From: an uncultured Oscillospiraceae bacterium
Lineage (GTDB): Bacteria > Bacillota > Clostridia > Oscillospirales > Ruminococcaceae
Direction: 5' to 3'
Assembly: GCA_958427155.1 (NCBI GenBank)
Contig: CAUABB010000008.1
Coordinates: forward strand, 1-17,932
Length of the DNA stretch: 17,932 nt
This document shows, in pieces, positions 1 to 6,555 of the stretch. Each line of letters opens with the position of its first letter. The first letter of the stretch is position 1. The notes under the pieces were generated by a model, which was not told where the DNA came from, did not search any database, and saw only the letters and a list, made by a program, of their open reading frames with translations. The translations under genes and the position numbers were made by a program.

Positions 1-557
1 AGGATCTTGTCCGTCTCTGTGCCGAACGAGGAATCGAAACAGTTGTCGTTCCCGGCGCGAGCGCGGCAATATCGGCTCTTTGTGTCAGTGGGCTTGCCAC
101 CTCCCGTTTTTGCTTTGAGGGATTTTTAAGCACAGCGAAAAAGAGCAGAAGAGAGCATTTGGAGCAGTTGCGGGAAGAAACACGAACCATGATTTTTTAC
201 GAAGCGCCCCATAAGCTTTTAAATACATTAGAGGATTTTTTAAAGATATTTGGAGATCGAAGGATTACCCTTGCCAGAGAGTTGACCAAGATTCATGAGG
301 AAGTCTTGCGGATGTCCCTGTCTGAAGCAGTGGATTATTTTACCGGAATAACGCCCCGTGGAGAATTTGTTTTAATCCTTGAGGGAGCGTCAAAAGTGGA
401 AGCGGATAGCGTCATAACCTTAGAGGAGGCGGTGAAAAAAGCTGTTTTGCTGGTTCACAAAGGGGAAAAACCCGCTGAGGCGGCAAAGCTTGTGGCAAAG
501 GGTACTCCGTTTAAAAAAAGTGAAATTTATGCTGGACTAATGAAAAACGGTGAATAG
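1..557 (+). CDS. rsmI: 16S rRNA (cytidine(1402)-2'-O)-methyltransferase, 5'-truncated by the window
   Basis: This is the C-terminal two thirds of RsmI, which 2'-O-methylates C1402 in the decoding centre of 16S rRNA using SAM. The frame is open from base 3, so no start is visible and the N-terminal SAM-site region lies outside the window. Recognisable family stretches are VVVPGASAAISAL (codons from about base 45), SGLATSRFCFEGFL, then R-E-H-L-E-Q-L-R-E-E-T-R-T-M-I-F-Y-E-A-P-H-K-L, and ARELTKIHEEV. The tail, KGTPFKKSEIYAGL, matches the usual C-terminal helical region. A TTG at 159 is internal and should not be taken as the start, because family-typical sequence continues upstream of it. The stop codon lies inside the loop of the terminator. 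Very sure of family. Confidence 0.93.
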   Translation, partial: DLVRLCAERGIETVVVPGASAAISALCVSGLATSRFCFEGFLSTAKKSRREHLEQLREETRTMIFYEAPHKLLNTLEDFLKIFGDRRITLARELTKIHEEVLRMSLSEAVDYFTGITPRGEFVLILEGASKVEADSVITLEEAVKKAVLLVHKGEKPAEAAKLVAKGTPFKKSEIYAGLMKNGE

Positions 558-572
558 CCGTTTTTCTTTTTT
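542..572 (+). terminator. Rho-independent terminator of rsmI
   Basis: GAAAAACGG (542-550) pairs perfectly with CCGTTTTTC (558-566) around a 7-nt loop, and is followed by TTTTTT (567-572). The rsmI stop codon (555-557) sits in the loop, so the 3' end of the reading frame is part of the terminator. Confidence 0.85.
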
Positions 573-602
573 CAAAAATTTTAAAAATATAGAGAAAATG
601 CC

Positions 603-631
603 TTGAAATAATCTTTGGTTTGCGGTAGTAT
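603..631 (+). promoter_or_regulatory. Sigma-A-type promoter of the nuclease-fold gene
   Basis: TTGAAA (603-608) is separated by 17 nt from TAGTAT (626-631), with an A/T-rich tract just upstream (573-600). The predicted transcript start is near 638. This rules out the upstream TTG at 615 as a start codon and supports ATG 681 for the following gene. The -35 matches 5 of 6 and the -10 matches 4 of 6 consensus bases. Confidence 0.55.
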
Positions 632-680
632 TTGTATAAAATGGATAGATGTAGATATGCTGACAGTGGAGAGTAACTCT

Positions 681-1199
681 ATGGATTTGGAACATTTATC
701 ATCAAATGAACTCATTGACGCTTACAGTGGGATTATTAAAGAACTGAAGAAAAGGAATATTATCAGAACAAACAATGTGATAGGGGATTTAGGGGAGTAT
801 CTCGCGATTGATTTTTACAACCGGACGCCTGGTCTGCCCAAACTTGCTCCAGCCCCTGTCGGAACGGAAAATATTGACGCGATTAGCAGAAAAGGAGATC
901 GCTACAGCATTAAATCTACTACAGGCAGCACGACAAGTGCCTTTTGGGGATTGGAGCCATTGGAGTCGAAACGAAAAGATGAGAAAAAATTTGAATATGT
1001 GATTATCTGTAAGTTTGACAGTGATTATACCCTCCTCGCGATTTACGAGATGGATTGGGAAACGTTTCTTAAAAACAAACGCTGGCACAGCAGGATGAAC
1101 GCTTGGTATCTGCCTTTGACAAAATCGGTCATCAGGCAATGCCGGGAGGTTTCTTCCCGGAACGAGCTGTTCTATGGCCGGATTGAATCATGGCTTTAA
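681..1199 (+). CDS. Orphan PD-(D/E)XK nuclease-fold protein (DUF6998-like)
   Basis: The protein is 172 aa from ATG 681, which has GGAG at 668-671; a TTG at 615 would add 22 residues but precedes the predicted transcript start. The arrangement looks like a restriction-endonuclease-type fold: an early helix with G-D-L-G-E (Glu39), then T-E-N-I-D-A-I (Asp66), then Y-S-I-K-S-T (Lys78), giving E...D-x11-K. The usual Gln/Glu before the lysine is Ile here, so catalysis is not certain. The region around residues 133-147 (KRWHSRMNAWYLPLT) looks conserved and aromatic-rich. I associate it with a small family of unknown function resembling DUF6998, from memory only. No methyltransferase, specificity subunit or helicase is nearby, so it stands alone. 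There is no signal peptide, so it is cytoplasmic. It is more A/T-rich than the GH120 genes downstream, which fits acquisition by transfer. Confidence 0.6.
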   Translation: MDLEHLSSNELIDAYSGIIKELKKRNIIRTNNVIGDLGEYLAIDFYNRTPGLPKLAPAPVGTENIDAISRKGDRYSIKSTTGSTTSAFWGLEPLESKRKDEKKFEYVIICKFDSDYTLLAIYEMDWETFLKNKRWHSRMNAWYLPLTKSVIRQCREVSSRNELFYGRIESWL

Positions 1200-1234
1200 C
1201 AATAGAATTATTATAAAGAATCGGAGGTTTTTTT

Positions 1235-3175
1235 ATGAGTAGAGAATTTCATGTTGCTAAAACTGGCTGTGACTTTGCAGACGGTACCAGAGAGCATCCT
1301 TTTTTAACGATTTCAAAAGCCGCCTTGGTCGCAAAAGCGGGGGATACCGTTGTTGTTCACGAGGGGGAATACCGCGAATGGGTAAAACCAAAAAACAGTG
1401 GGGAAAGTAATATCAACCGGATTACATATGAAGCGGCAAAGGGAGAAAAGGTCATTATCAAAGGTTCCGAGCGGATTACAGGCTGGGAAAAAGTAGAGGG
1501 TACGGTTTGGAAGGTCGTTCTTCCCAACAGCTTTTTCGGCGATTACAATCCTTATGAGGAACATCTGGACGGCGACTGGTATGTCTGGCCGGATGACAAG
1601 TTTCTCCATCCTGGAGAAGTTTATTTAAACGGGGTCTCTTTCTTTGAGGCCAGAAGCCTCGCGGATGTTAAAAAAGCGGAAAAACGCGAAACGGGTTATA
1701 TTCCGCCGTGGAAACAGCGGGTGGAAAAAATTCGTTATCCGGAGCGGACGGTTTATCAGTGGTGCTGCGAAACGGATCATGAAAACACAACGATTTATGC
1801 GAATTTTCAGGGGGCCGACCCCAATGCGGAACTGGTTGAGATCAATGTCCGCAAATGCTGCTTTTACCCGGATCATTCGGGCGTGAACTATATCACCGTC
1901 CGCGGATTTGAGATGGCACAAGCCGCTTCTCCCTGGACACCGCCGACTGCTGATCAGCCGGGGCTTCTGGGCGCTCACTGGAGCAAGGGCTGGATTATTG
2001 AGGACAACGTAATTCACGACGCGAAATGCTCCGGAATCAGCTTGGGAAAAGAGGCTTCCACCGGCCATAACGAGTTTACGGAAGGCCGCCGCAAACCGGG
2101 TTACCAGTACCAGATGGAAGCGGTTTTCCGTGCGCTGCGAATCGGCTGGAGCAAGGAGAAGATCGGTTCGCATATCGTCCGCAACAATGTTATTTACGAC
2201 TGTGGACAGAACGGAATTGTCGGCCATATGGGCGGCGCGTTCAGCGAGATTTACGGGAACCATATCTATAACATTGCCATTAAGCACGAATTCTTCGGCT
2301 ACGAGATTGCCGGCATTAAAATGCACGCCGCGGTGGATACCTATATCCACAACAACCGGATTGACCACTGCACGCTGGGCACCTGGTTGGACTGGCAGGC
2401 GCAGGGAACCCGGGTCAGTCAAAACCTTTACTATGAGAATGATCGTGACCTGATGATTGAGGTTACCCACGGGCCCTGCTTGGTGGATAATAATATTTTT
2501 GGCTCTTCTTACAACTTTGACAATGTCGCGCAGGGAACTGCTTTCGTGGGAAATCTCTGTGCCGGAGGAATGCGGCAGGTTGATGTTCTGGACCGCGCGA
2601 CCCCGTACCATTTCCCGCACACGACTCAGGTGTTCGGTTACGCTTTTGTTTACGGCGGCGATGACCGGCTCTACAATAATATTTTTATTGGCGGCCGCGC
2701 GCCGGATGGTATGCCCACCGGAACCGCGCAGTACAATGGCCGGCCGGCTTCCTACGAGGAATACATTGAGAGAACACGGGCCTTTGATTCCAGCCATGAC
2801 CACGACCTGTTCTTTAAAGTTCCGCAGGCGGTTTATATCAACGCCAACGCTTATCTTAACGGAGCGGAAGCTTTTGAGGGAGAGGCGGATAAAGCGGTTT
2901 GCCCCAATGATCCGAAGTACCGGATCGCCGAAGAGGAAGACGGCGTTTATCTGGAGCTGACCTTGGATGAAGCGGTGCTGAAGGTGCCCGCTCAGGTTAT
3001 GCGGACCGAAAATTTGGGTAGTACCAGAATTTCAGAGGGCATTTATGACGACCCTGACGGAAACACGATTGTCCTTGATACCGATTACAGCGGGGCAAAA
3101 CGCGGAAGCACCCCGGTTGTAGGGCCTTTGGAAAGCTTGAAGGCGGGTTCAAACCGTGTGAAGATCTGGGGATGA
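1235..3175 (+). CDS. GH120 beta-xylosidase, copy 1 (intracellular)
   Basis: This 646-aa protein closely resembles GH120 beta-xylosidase XylC of Thermoanaerobacterium saccharolyticum. That enzyme has a right-handed parallel beta-helix with an inserted beta-sandwich and removes xylose from xylo-oligosaccharides with retention. The N-terminus opens with H-V-A-K-T-G-C-D-F and KAGDTVVVHEGEYREWVKP; ANFQGADPNAELVEINVR and PPTADQPGLLG follow. The catalytic pair known for XylC (Asp382 nucleophile, Glu405 acid/base, 23 residues apart) is kept here as Asp386 in TWLDWQAQG and Glu409 in MIEVTHG. The length matches the family. There is no signal peptide, so substrates must be imported. ATG 1235 has GGAGG at 1223-1227. 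The gene starts 35 nt after the nuclease-like gene and I see no good promoter in the gap, so read-through or a promoter inside that gene is possible. Confidence 0.9.
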   Translation: MSREFHVAKTGCDFADGTREHPFLTISKAALVAKAGDTVVVHEGEYREWVKPKNSGESNINRITYEAAKGEKVIIKGSERITGWEKVEGTVWKVVLPNSFFGDYNPYEEHLDGDWYVWPDDKFLHPGEVYLNGVSFFEARSLADVKKAEKRETGYIPPWKQRVEKIRYPERTVYQWCCETDHENTTIYANFQGADPNAELVEINVRKCCFYPDHSGVNYITVRGFEMAQAASPWTPPTADQPGLLGAHWSKGWIIEDNVIHDAKCSGISLGKEASTGHNEFTEGRRKPGYQYQMEAVFRALRIGWSKEKIGSHIVRNNVIYDCGQNGIVGHMGGAFSEIYGNHIYNIAIKHEFFGYEIAGIKMHAAVDTYIHNNRIDHCTLGTWLDWQAQGTRVSQNLYYENDRDLMIEVTHGPCLVDNNIFGSSYNFDNVAQGTAFVGNLCAGGMRQVDVLDRATPYHFPHTTQVFGYAFVYGGDDRLYNNIFIGGRAPDGMPTGTAQYNGRPASYEEYIERTRAFDSSHDHDLFFKVPQAVYINANAYLNGAEAFEGEADKAVCPNDPKYRIAEEEDGVYLELTLDEAVLKVPAQVMRTENLGSTRISEGIYDDPDGNTIVLDTDYSGAKRGSTPVVGPLESLKAGSNRVKIWG

Positions 3176-3199
3176 TTCCGGTTTTTTGACGGCAAGTTC

Positions 3200-3235
3200 A
3201 AAACAGGCTGCGCAGGTTCTGTGCAGCCTGTTTTT
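3200..3235 (+). terminator. Terminator or attenuator between the two GH120 genes
   Basis: AAAACAGGCTGC (3200-3211) pairs with GCAGCCTGTTTT (3223-3234) around an 11-nt loop, with a T run of five ending at 3235. It could end the first GH120 message or only attenuate it. No separate promoter for copy 2 is obvious in the 35 nt that remain before its start. Confidence 0.7.
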
Positions 3236-3270
3236 AGAGAAAATTTTACTGGAGGATAGGAGAAAAGAGG

Positions 3271-5238
3271 ATGAGCAGAGAATATCATGTCGCTAAAAAT
3301 GGTTGTGACTTTTCGGCCGGTACAAAGGAAGCTCCTTTTTTAACCATCAATAAGGCGGCACAGATCGCGGAGACAGGCGATACGGTTATTGTTCATGAGG
3401 GGGAATACCGCGAGTGGGTAAAGCCCGCGCACAGCGGATACAGTGATATCAGCCGGATCACCTATCAGGCCGCTGAGGGTGAAAAGGTTGTCATCAAAGG
3501 CTCGGAGCGGATTCAAAGCTGGGAAAAAGTAGAGGGTACGGTTTGGAAGGTCGTGCTGCCCAACAGCTTTTTTGGGGACTATAATCCGTATCAGGAGCGT
3601 TTGGACGGAGACTGGTACGCTTGGCCCGAGGACAAGTTTGTCCATCCCGGAGAAGTTTATTTAAACGGAAAATCCTTTTACGAGGCCCGTACCCTTGACG
3701 AAGTGAAGGCTCCTCAAAAAAGAGTTGATTTTATTCCTCCGTGGAGTACGCGGGTAGAAAAAATTCTGGAACCGGAACGAACGGTTTATCAGTGGTGTTG
3801 TGAGACAAACCGGGAGAACACAACCATTTACGCGAATTTCCAGGGAGCGGATCCCAACGCGGAACTGGTTGAGATCAACGTTCGGAAATGCTGCTTTTAT
3901 CCGGAAAAGCCAGGGATGAATTATATTACCGTCCGCGGGTTTGAAATGGCGCAGGCGGCTACCCCCTGGACGCCGCCGACTGCCGATCAGCCGGGACTTT
4001 TAGGCGCTCACTGGAGCAAAGGATGGGTTATTGAGGACAATATCATCCACGATTCCAAATGCTCCGGTATCAGCCTGGGAAAAGAGGCTTCCACCGGCCA
4101 TAACCTTTCAACCCGCAGGCATCAAAAGCCGGGGTATCAGTATCAGATGGAGGCGGTTTTCCGCGCGCTACAGATCGGCTGGAGCAAGGAGAAGATCGGT
4201 TCTCATCTTGTGCGGAATAATAAAATTTATGATTGCGGACAGAATGGGATTGTCGGCCATATGGGCTGCGTGTTTAGCGAGATTTACGGGAATGAAATCT
4301 ATAACATTAATGTTAAACATGAGTTTTTTGGCTATGAGATCGGAGGAATTAAGCTTCACGCCGCTATTGATGTCCAGATTTATGGGAACTACATTCACAA
4401 CTGCACGCTGGGCACCTGGCTGGACTGGCAGGCGCAAGGAACTCGGATTAGCGGGAATCTTTATGACGAAAATGACCGTGATTTGATGATTGAGGTCACT
4501 CATGGCCCTTGTCTGGTAGATAATAATATCTTTACCGCTCCCTATGCGCTGGACGATTATGCACAGGGGACCGCTTATGTAAACAACCTGTTCTGCGGAA
4601 AGACTCATGCGGAGAAGGTGCTGGACCGCTCTACTCCCTATCATTTTCCCCATACCACCCAAGCGGCGGGCAGCGCGATGGTTTACGGACGGGATCACCG
4701 GTATTATAACAATATTTTTGTAGCGTACGACGGCTATGAAGGAACCTGTCCCGCGGGGAAAGGGGTAGACGGCTGCGGAACGGCGATTTATAACGGGAGC
4801 ACAACTTCCCTTGAAGAATATCGTGAAATCATCGCTTCTTACGGAATCGGCGATCTGGAGCTTCACCAGAAGACCGAACAGCCGCTTTATGCGTCCGGAA
4901 ATGTTTATTTAAAAGGAGCGGAAGCGTTTGACCGGGAAAAAGGAAATTTGGTTGACAAGGAATTTGATCCTCAGGTGAAAATTGTCAAGGACCAAGGCTG
5001 TGTTTTCCTGGAAATCAATCTTCCGGAAGAGCTGTTCTGCCTGCCGACTGAGATTCATTCCACCAAAACGCTTGGTACGGTCCGGATTGTGGATGCCGTT
5101 TATGATAAGCCGGACGGGATGCCACTTGTCCTTGATACCGATTACGCGGGGGAAAAGCGGGAAACGAATCCAGTTGCCGGTCCGTTAGAAGGTTTAAAAG
5201 CTGGCCTCAACCGTGTGAAAATTTGGGAATCAGTGTAA
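3271..5238 (+). CDS. GH120 beta-xylosidase, copy 2 (intracellular)
   Basis: This 655-aa paralogue of the preceding gene aligns nearly gap-free over the first 470 residues. By eye about three quarters of the first 60 residues are identical. The catalytic pair is retained as Asp385 (TWLDWQAQG) and Glu408 (MIEVTHG). Divergence and short insertions concentrate in residues 430-560, for example a Cys/Gly-rich loop near residues 490-505 that copy 1 lacks. There is no signal peptide. ATG 3271 follows GGAGG (3251-3255) and AGGAGA (3258-3263). It probably hydrolyses xylo-oligosaccharides in the cytoplasm like copy 1, perhaps with a different chain-length or side-chain preference; that difference is inference. 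Both copies keep the active site, so this looks like a functional duplication rather than decay. Confidence 0.9.
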   Translation: MSREYHVAKNGCDFSAGTKEAPFLTINKAAQIAETGDTVIVHEGEYREWVKPAHSGYSDISRITYQAAEGEKVVIKGSERIQSWEKVEGTVWKVVLPNSFFGDYNPYQERLDGDWYAWPEDKFVHPGEVYLNGKSFYEARTLDEVKAPQKRVDFIPPWSTRVEKILEPERTVYQWCCETNRENTTIYANFQGADPNAELVEINVRKCCFYPEKPGMNYITVRGFEMAQAATPWTPPTADQPGLLGAHWSKGWVIEDNIIHDSKCSGISLGKEASTGHNLSTRRHQKPGYQYQMEAVFRALQIGWSKEKIGSHLVRNNKIYDCGQNGIVGHMGCVFSEIYGNEIYNINVKHEFFGYEIGGIKLHAAIDVQIYGNYIHNCTLGTWLDWQAQGTRISGNLYDENDRDLMIEVTHGPCLVDNNIFTAPYALDDYAQGTAYVNNLFCGKTHAEKVLDRSTPYHFPHTTQAAGSAMVYGRDHRYYNNIFVAYDGYEGTCPAGKGVDGCGTAIYNGSTTSLEEYREIIASYGIGDLELHQKTEQPLYASGNVYLKGAEAFDREKGNLVDKEFDPQVKIVKDQGCVFLEINLPEELFCLPTEIHSTKTLGTVRIVDAVYDKPDGMPLVLDTDYAGEKRETNPVAGPLEGLKAGLNRVKIWESV

Positions 5239-5263
5239 AGCGGATACAGTCGCATTTCTATAC

Positions 5264-5307
5264 AAAACAGGAAAAGGATGGGTTTTAAACCATCCTTTTC
5301 CTGTTTT
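5264..5307 (+). terminator. Strong terminator after the GH120 pair
   Basis: An 18-bp perfect stem (5264-5281 with 5290-5307) has an 8-nt loop GTTTTAAA. The T-rich 3' arm runs into AAATTTT. It lies 25 nt after the copy 2 stop and isolates the xylosidase genes from mazF. Confidence 0.8.
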
Positions 5308-5483
5308 AAATTTTAGAGAAAAAAGGGTACCTTTTTGTCGTTTTAGCATAAGATATGGTAGCGGTAGAGATAAAAGTTCCCCCCTGCTATTTTATTTCTA
5401 CTGTGTTTAAATCTTCAAAAAATGGTGCAAAATAGAACTGAGATCAATTAGAACAGATGCAGCCAGGGAGAGTGAAGGTACCC

Positions 5484-5858
5484 ATGACAATTAAAAGGGG
5501 AGAAATTTATTACGCCGATTTAAGCCCTGTTGTCGGTTCGGAGCAGGGCGGAATTCGCCCAGTCCTCATTGTACAAAACGATGTCGGAAATCGTTATAGT
5601 CCAACTGTGATTGCGGCTGCAATTACCAGCCAGAGGGATAAAGCCAAGCTTCCAACCCACATTGAAATAGACGCCGCCCATACCGGGTTGTCCAAAAACT
5701 CAATTGTTTTGTTGGAACAGATTCGCACAATTGACAAGCGGAGACTCAAAGAGCGAATGGGTGAAGTAGATTCTGGTGTTATGAACCGGATCAACAATGC
5801 GCTGTCTATCAGTTTCGGCTTACCGAATGAGAATACCCTTGGCGGCAATATTACATAA
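5484..5858 (+). CDS. mazF: MazF/NdoA-family mRNA interferase, no antitoxin seen
   Basis: The 124-aa product closely resembles B. subtilis NdoA (EndoA), a ribosome-independent endoribonuclease that cuts mRNA at a short sequence. KRGEIYYADLSPVVGSEQGG, IRPVLIVQND and LPTHIEID followed by NSIVLLEQIRTIDK match the family along its length. The active-site residues known for NdoA, Arg25 and Thr48, fall at exactly positions 25 (G-I-R-P) and 48 (A-I-T-S) when ATG 5484 is used. An upstream ATG at 5457 would add nine residues but has no Shine-Dalgarno; ATG 5484 has GAAGG at 5474-5478. In Bacilli the antitoxin gene sits directly upstream; here the 225 nt after the GH120 gene encode nothing longer than a 26-codon ORF (5355-5436). 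The antitoxin may be elsewhere. Confidence 0.93.
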   Translation: MTIKRGEIYYADLSPVVGSEQGGIRPVLIVQNDVGNRYSPTVIAAAITSQRDKAKLPTHIEIDAAHTGLSKNSIVLLEQIRTIDKRRLKERMGEVDSGVMNRINNALSISFGLPNENTLGGNIT

Positions 5859-5868
5859 GATTGCCGCT

Positions 5869-5903
5869 AAACGCCCCCTCTGGAAAGGAGGGGGCGTTTG
5901 TTT
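5869..5903 (+). terminator. Terminator of mazF
   Basis: AAACGCCCCCTC (5869-5880) pairs perfectly with GAGGGGGCGTTT (5888-5899) around a 7-nt loop, followed by GTTT. It starts 11 nt after the mazF stop. A second small hairpin, GCGGCAAT/ATTGCCGC, spans the stop codon itself. Confidence 0.85.
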
Positions 5904-6041
5904 AATGTCAGGCCCGCCGAAAAGTTTAACGCACCGGGGTGTAACCCATCCGTCGCTTCCAGTTTGAAGATGACTGGGCGCAGACCGTCGTTGCAGCTGC
6001 AAATAGCAACACCGGGCTTCCTAATCCAGTCGCCGTAGTAA
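5904..6041 (+). ncRNA. Candidate structured small RNA or element between two terminators
   Basis: These 138 nt hold no convincing gene but several helices. AGGCCCG (5910-5916) can pair with CGGGCTT (6013-6019) and enclose CCAGT/ACTGG (5959-5963 with 5973-5977) and GTTGC/GCAAC (5990-5994 with 6006-6010). A perfect 12-bp palindrome, TTGCAGCTGCAA, lies at 5991-6002. A strong plus-strand terminator follows at 6042-6073. An antisense ORF (6106-5867) crosses both terminator hairpins, and its ends merely translate their repeats, so I do not call it. No clear promoter precedes the region. It could be a small RNA, an intergenic repeat, or an eroded remnant. Confidence 0.3.
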
Positions 6042-6073
6042 AAGGCCCCGGCATCTGCCGGGGCCTTGTTTTT
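6042..6073 (+). terminator. Strong intrinsic terminator, possibly bidirectional
   Basis: AAGGCCCCGGC (6042-6052) pairs with GCCGGGGCCTT (6057-6067) around a 4-nt loop, followed by GTTTTTT. On the minus strand the same stem is followed by TTTT and lies just beyond the broken ribbon-helix-helix gene ending at 6075, so it may serve both directions. Confidence 0.8.
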
Positions 6074-6074
6074 T

Positions 6075-6266
6075 CTAAACATTTTTCTTTTCGTCCGGAA
6101 GTTCAATGGTTCCCTCTTTCAATTCAAACTCCGAAATGCATTTGCGAATCAATCACAATATTTGACCGTTAGCGGAGCGGCCTTCAAACTTCGCAATACA
6201 ATGAAGCTTATAATGCAATTCTTTATCTACTTCTATTCCTAAATGCTTATTATTTTTATTTCTCAT
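6075..6266 (-). pseudogene. Arc-type ribbon-helix-helix regulator broken by an in-frame TGA
   Basis: Read from ATG 6266 on the minus strand, the frame gives 63 codons ending at TAG 6075-6077, with one internal TGA as codon 38 (6153-6155). The product reads HLGIEVDKELHYKLHCIAKF then E-G-R-S-A-N-G-Q-I-L, stop, L-I-R-K-C-I-S-E-F-E. This matches Arc-family DNA-binding proteins across the stop: a basic N-terminal strand, helix 1, the EGRS-NGQIL turn, and helix 2. The stop falls inside helix 2, so the upstream fragment would probably not fold or dimerise. The gene starts 21 nt after the intact ribbon-helix-helix gene, and the two look like a former operon. A sequencing error at one base, or recoding, cannot be excluded; a recent inactivating mutation is simplest. 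Confidence 0.75.
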
Positions 6267-6287
6267 AACAACAAAAAATCTGTCGTT

Positions 6288-6464
6288 TCAGCGATCATCA
6301 AAATCCGTGATATGGTTTAATGCAAAGTCAATGCATTGATTAATGAATTCGCTTCTACTTAAATTATAGCTTGCCGCCAGTTTATCAATTTTATTTAGCT
6401 TTTCCAAGTCAATCCGGATAGTGATTGGTTCCTTTTTATATTGCTTAGGAATAAAATCCGACAT
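6288..6464 (-). CDS. CopG-type ribbon-helix-helix DNA-binding protein
   Basis: This is a 58-aa protein from ATG 6464, which has AGAGGTG 8-9 nt upstream; a further ATG at 6488 would add eight residues without a comparable site. The fold pattern is clear: strand EPITIRID (residues 12-19), helix 1 LEKLNKIDKLAASYN, turn L-S-R-S-E-F, helix 2 INQCIDFALNHI. Such proteins bind operator DNA as dimers through the paired strands. It is divergent from the SLOG gene at 6556, and the gap between them is full of palindromes, so autoregulation of the divergent region is likely. It could also be the antitoxin-like half of a lost pair; no toxin is adjacent. Good certainty on fold, low on target. Confidence 0.8.
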   Translation of the reverse strand: MSDFIPKQYKKEPITIRIDLEKLNKIDKLAASYNLSRSEFINQCIDFALNHITDFDDR

Positions 6465-6481
6465 TAAAATCACCTCTTGAA

Positions 6482-6542
6482 AAAGCATATGCTTTATTGT
6501 ATTCTAAATATAGATTCGTTATTCGAATACTTTAAAGAATAC
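6482..6542. promoter_or_regulatory. Divergent control region with operator-like palindromes
   Basis: AAAGCATATGCTTT (6482-6495) is a perfect 14-bp palindrome. GTATTCTAAA (6499-6508) has a near-perfect inverted copy ending in GAATAC at 6537-6542, and another GAATAC lies at 6525-6530 beside ATTCGAAT (6521-6528). These lie between the ribbon-helix-helix gene and the SLOG gene, where ribbon-helix-helix dimers would be expected to bind. TACAAT on the minus strand (6496-6501) is a fair -10, but I find no good -35 for either direction. Confidence 0.45.
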
Positions 6543-6555
6543 ACGAGGTGTTATT

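Noticed and set aside
615..680. TTG 615 as start of the nuclease-fold gene
   Set aside because: The predicted transcript begins near 638, and ATG 681 has a clear ribosome site while TTG 615 has none.
1625..2803. Long antisense reading frame of 392 codons opposite the first GH120 gene
   Set aside because: It is a shadow of a GC-biased gene whose product is unmistakable on the plus strand. The antisense product has no recognisable fold, and a similar shadow occurs opposite copy 2 (4168-4866).
5355..5436. 26-codon ORF upstream of mazF as a possible antitoxin
   Set aside because: It is far too short for a MazE or EndoAI antitoxin, lacks a ribbon-helix-helix pattern and has no ribosome site.
5867..6106. 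Antisense 79-codon reading frame in the patchwork region
   Set aside because: Both ends translate terminator inverted repeats and it overlaps the tail of the broken ribbon-helix-helix gene. No domain is recognisable.
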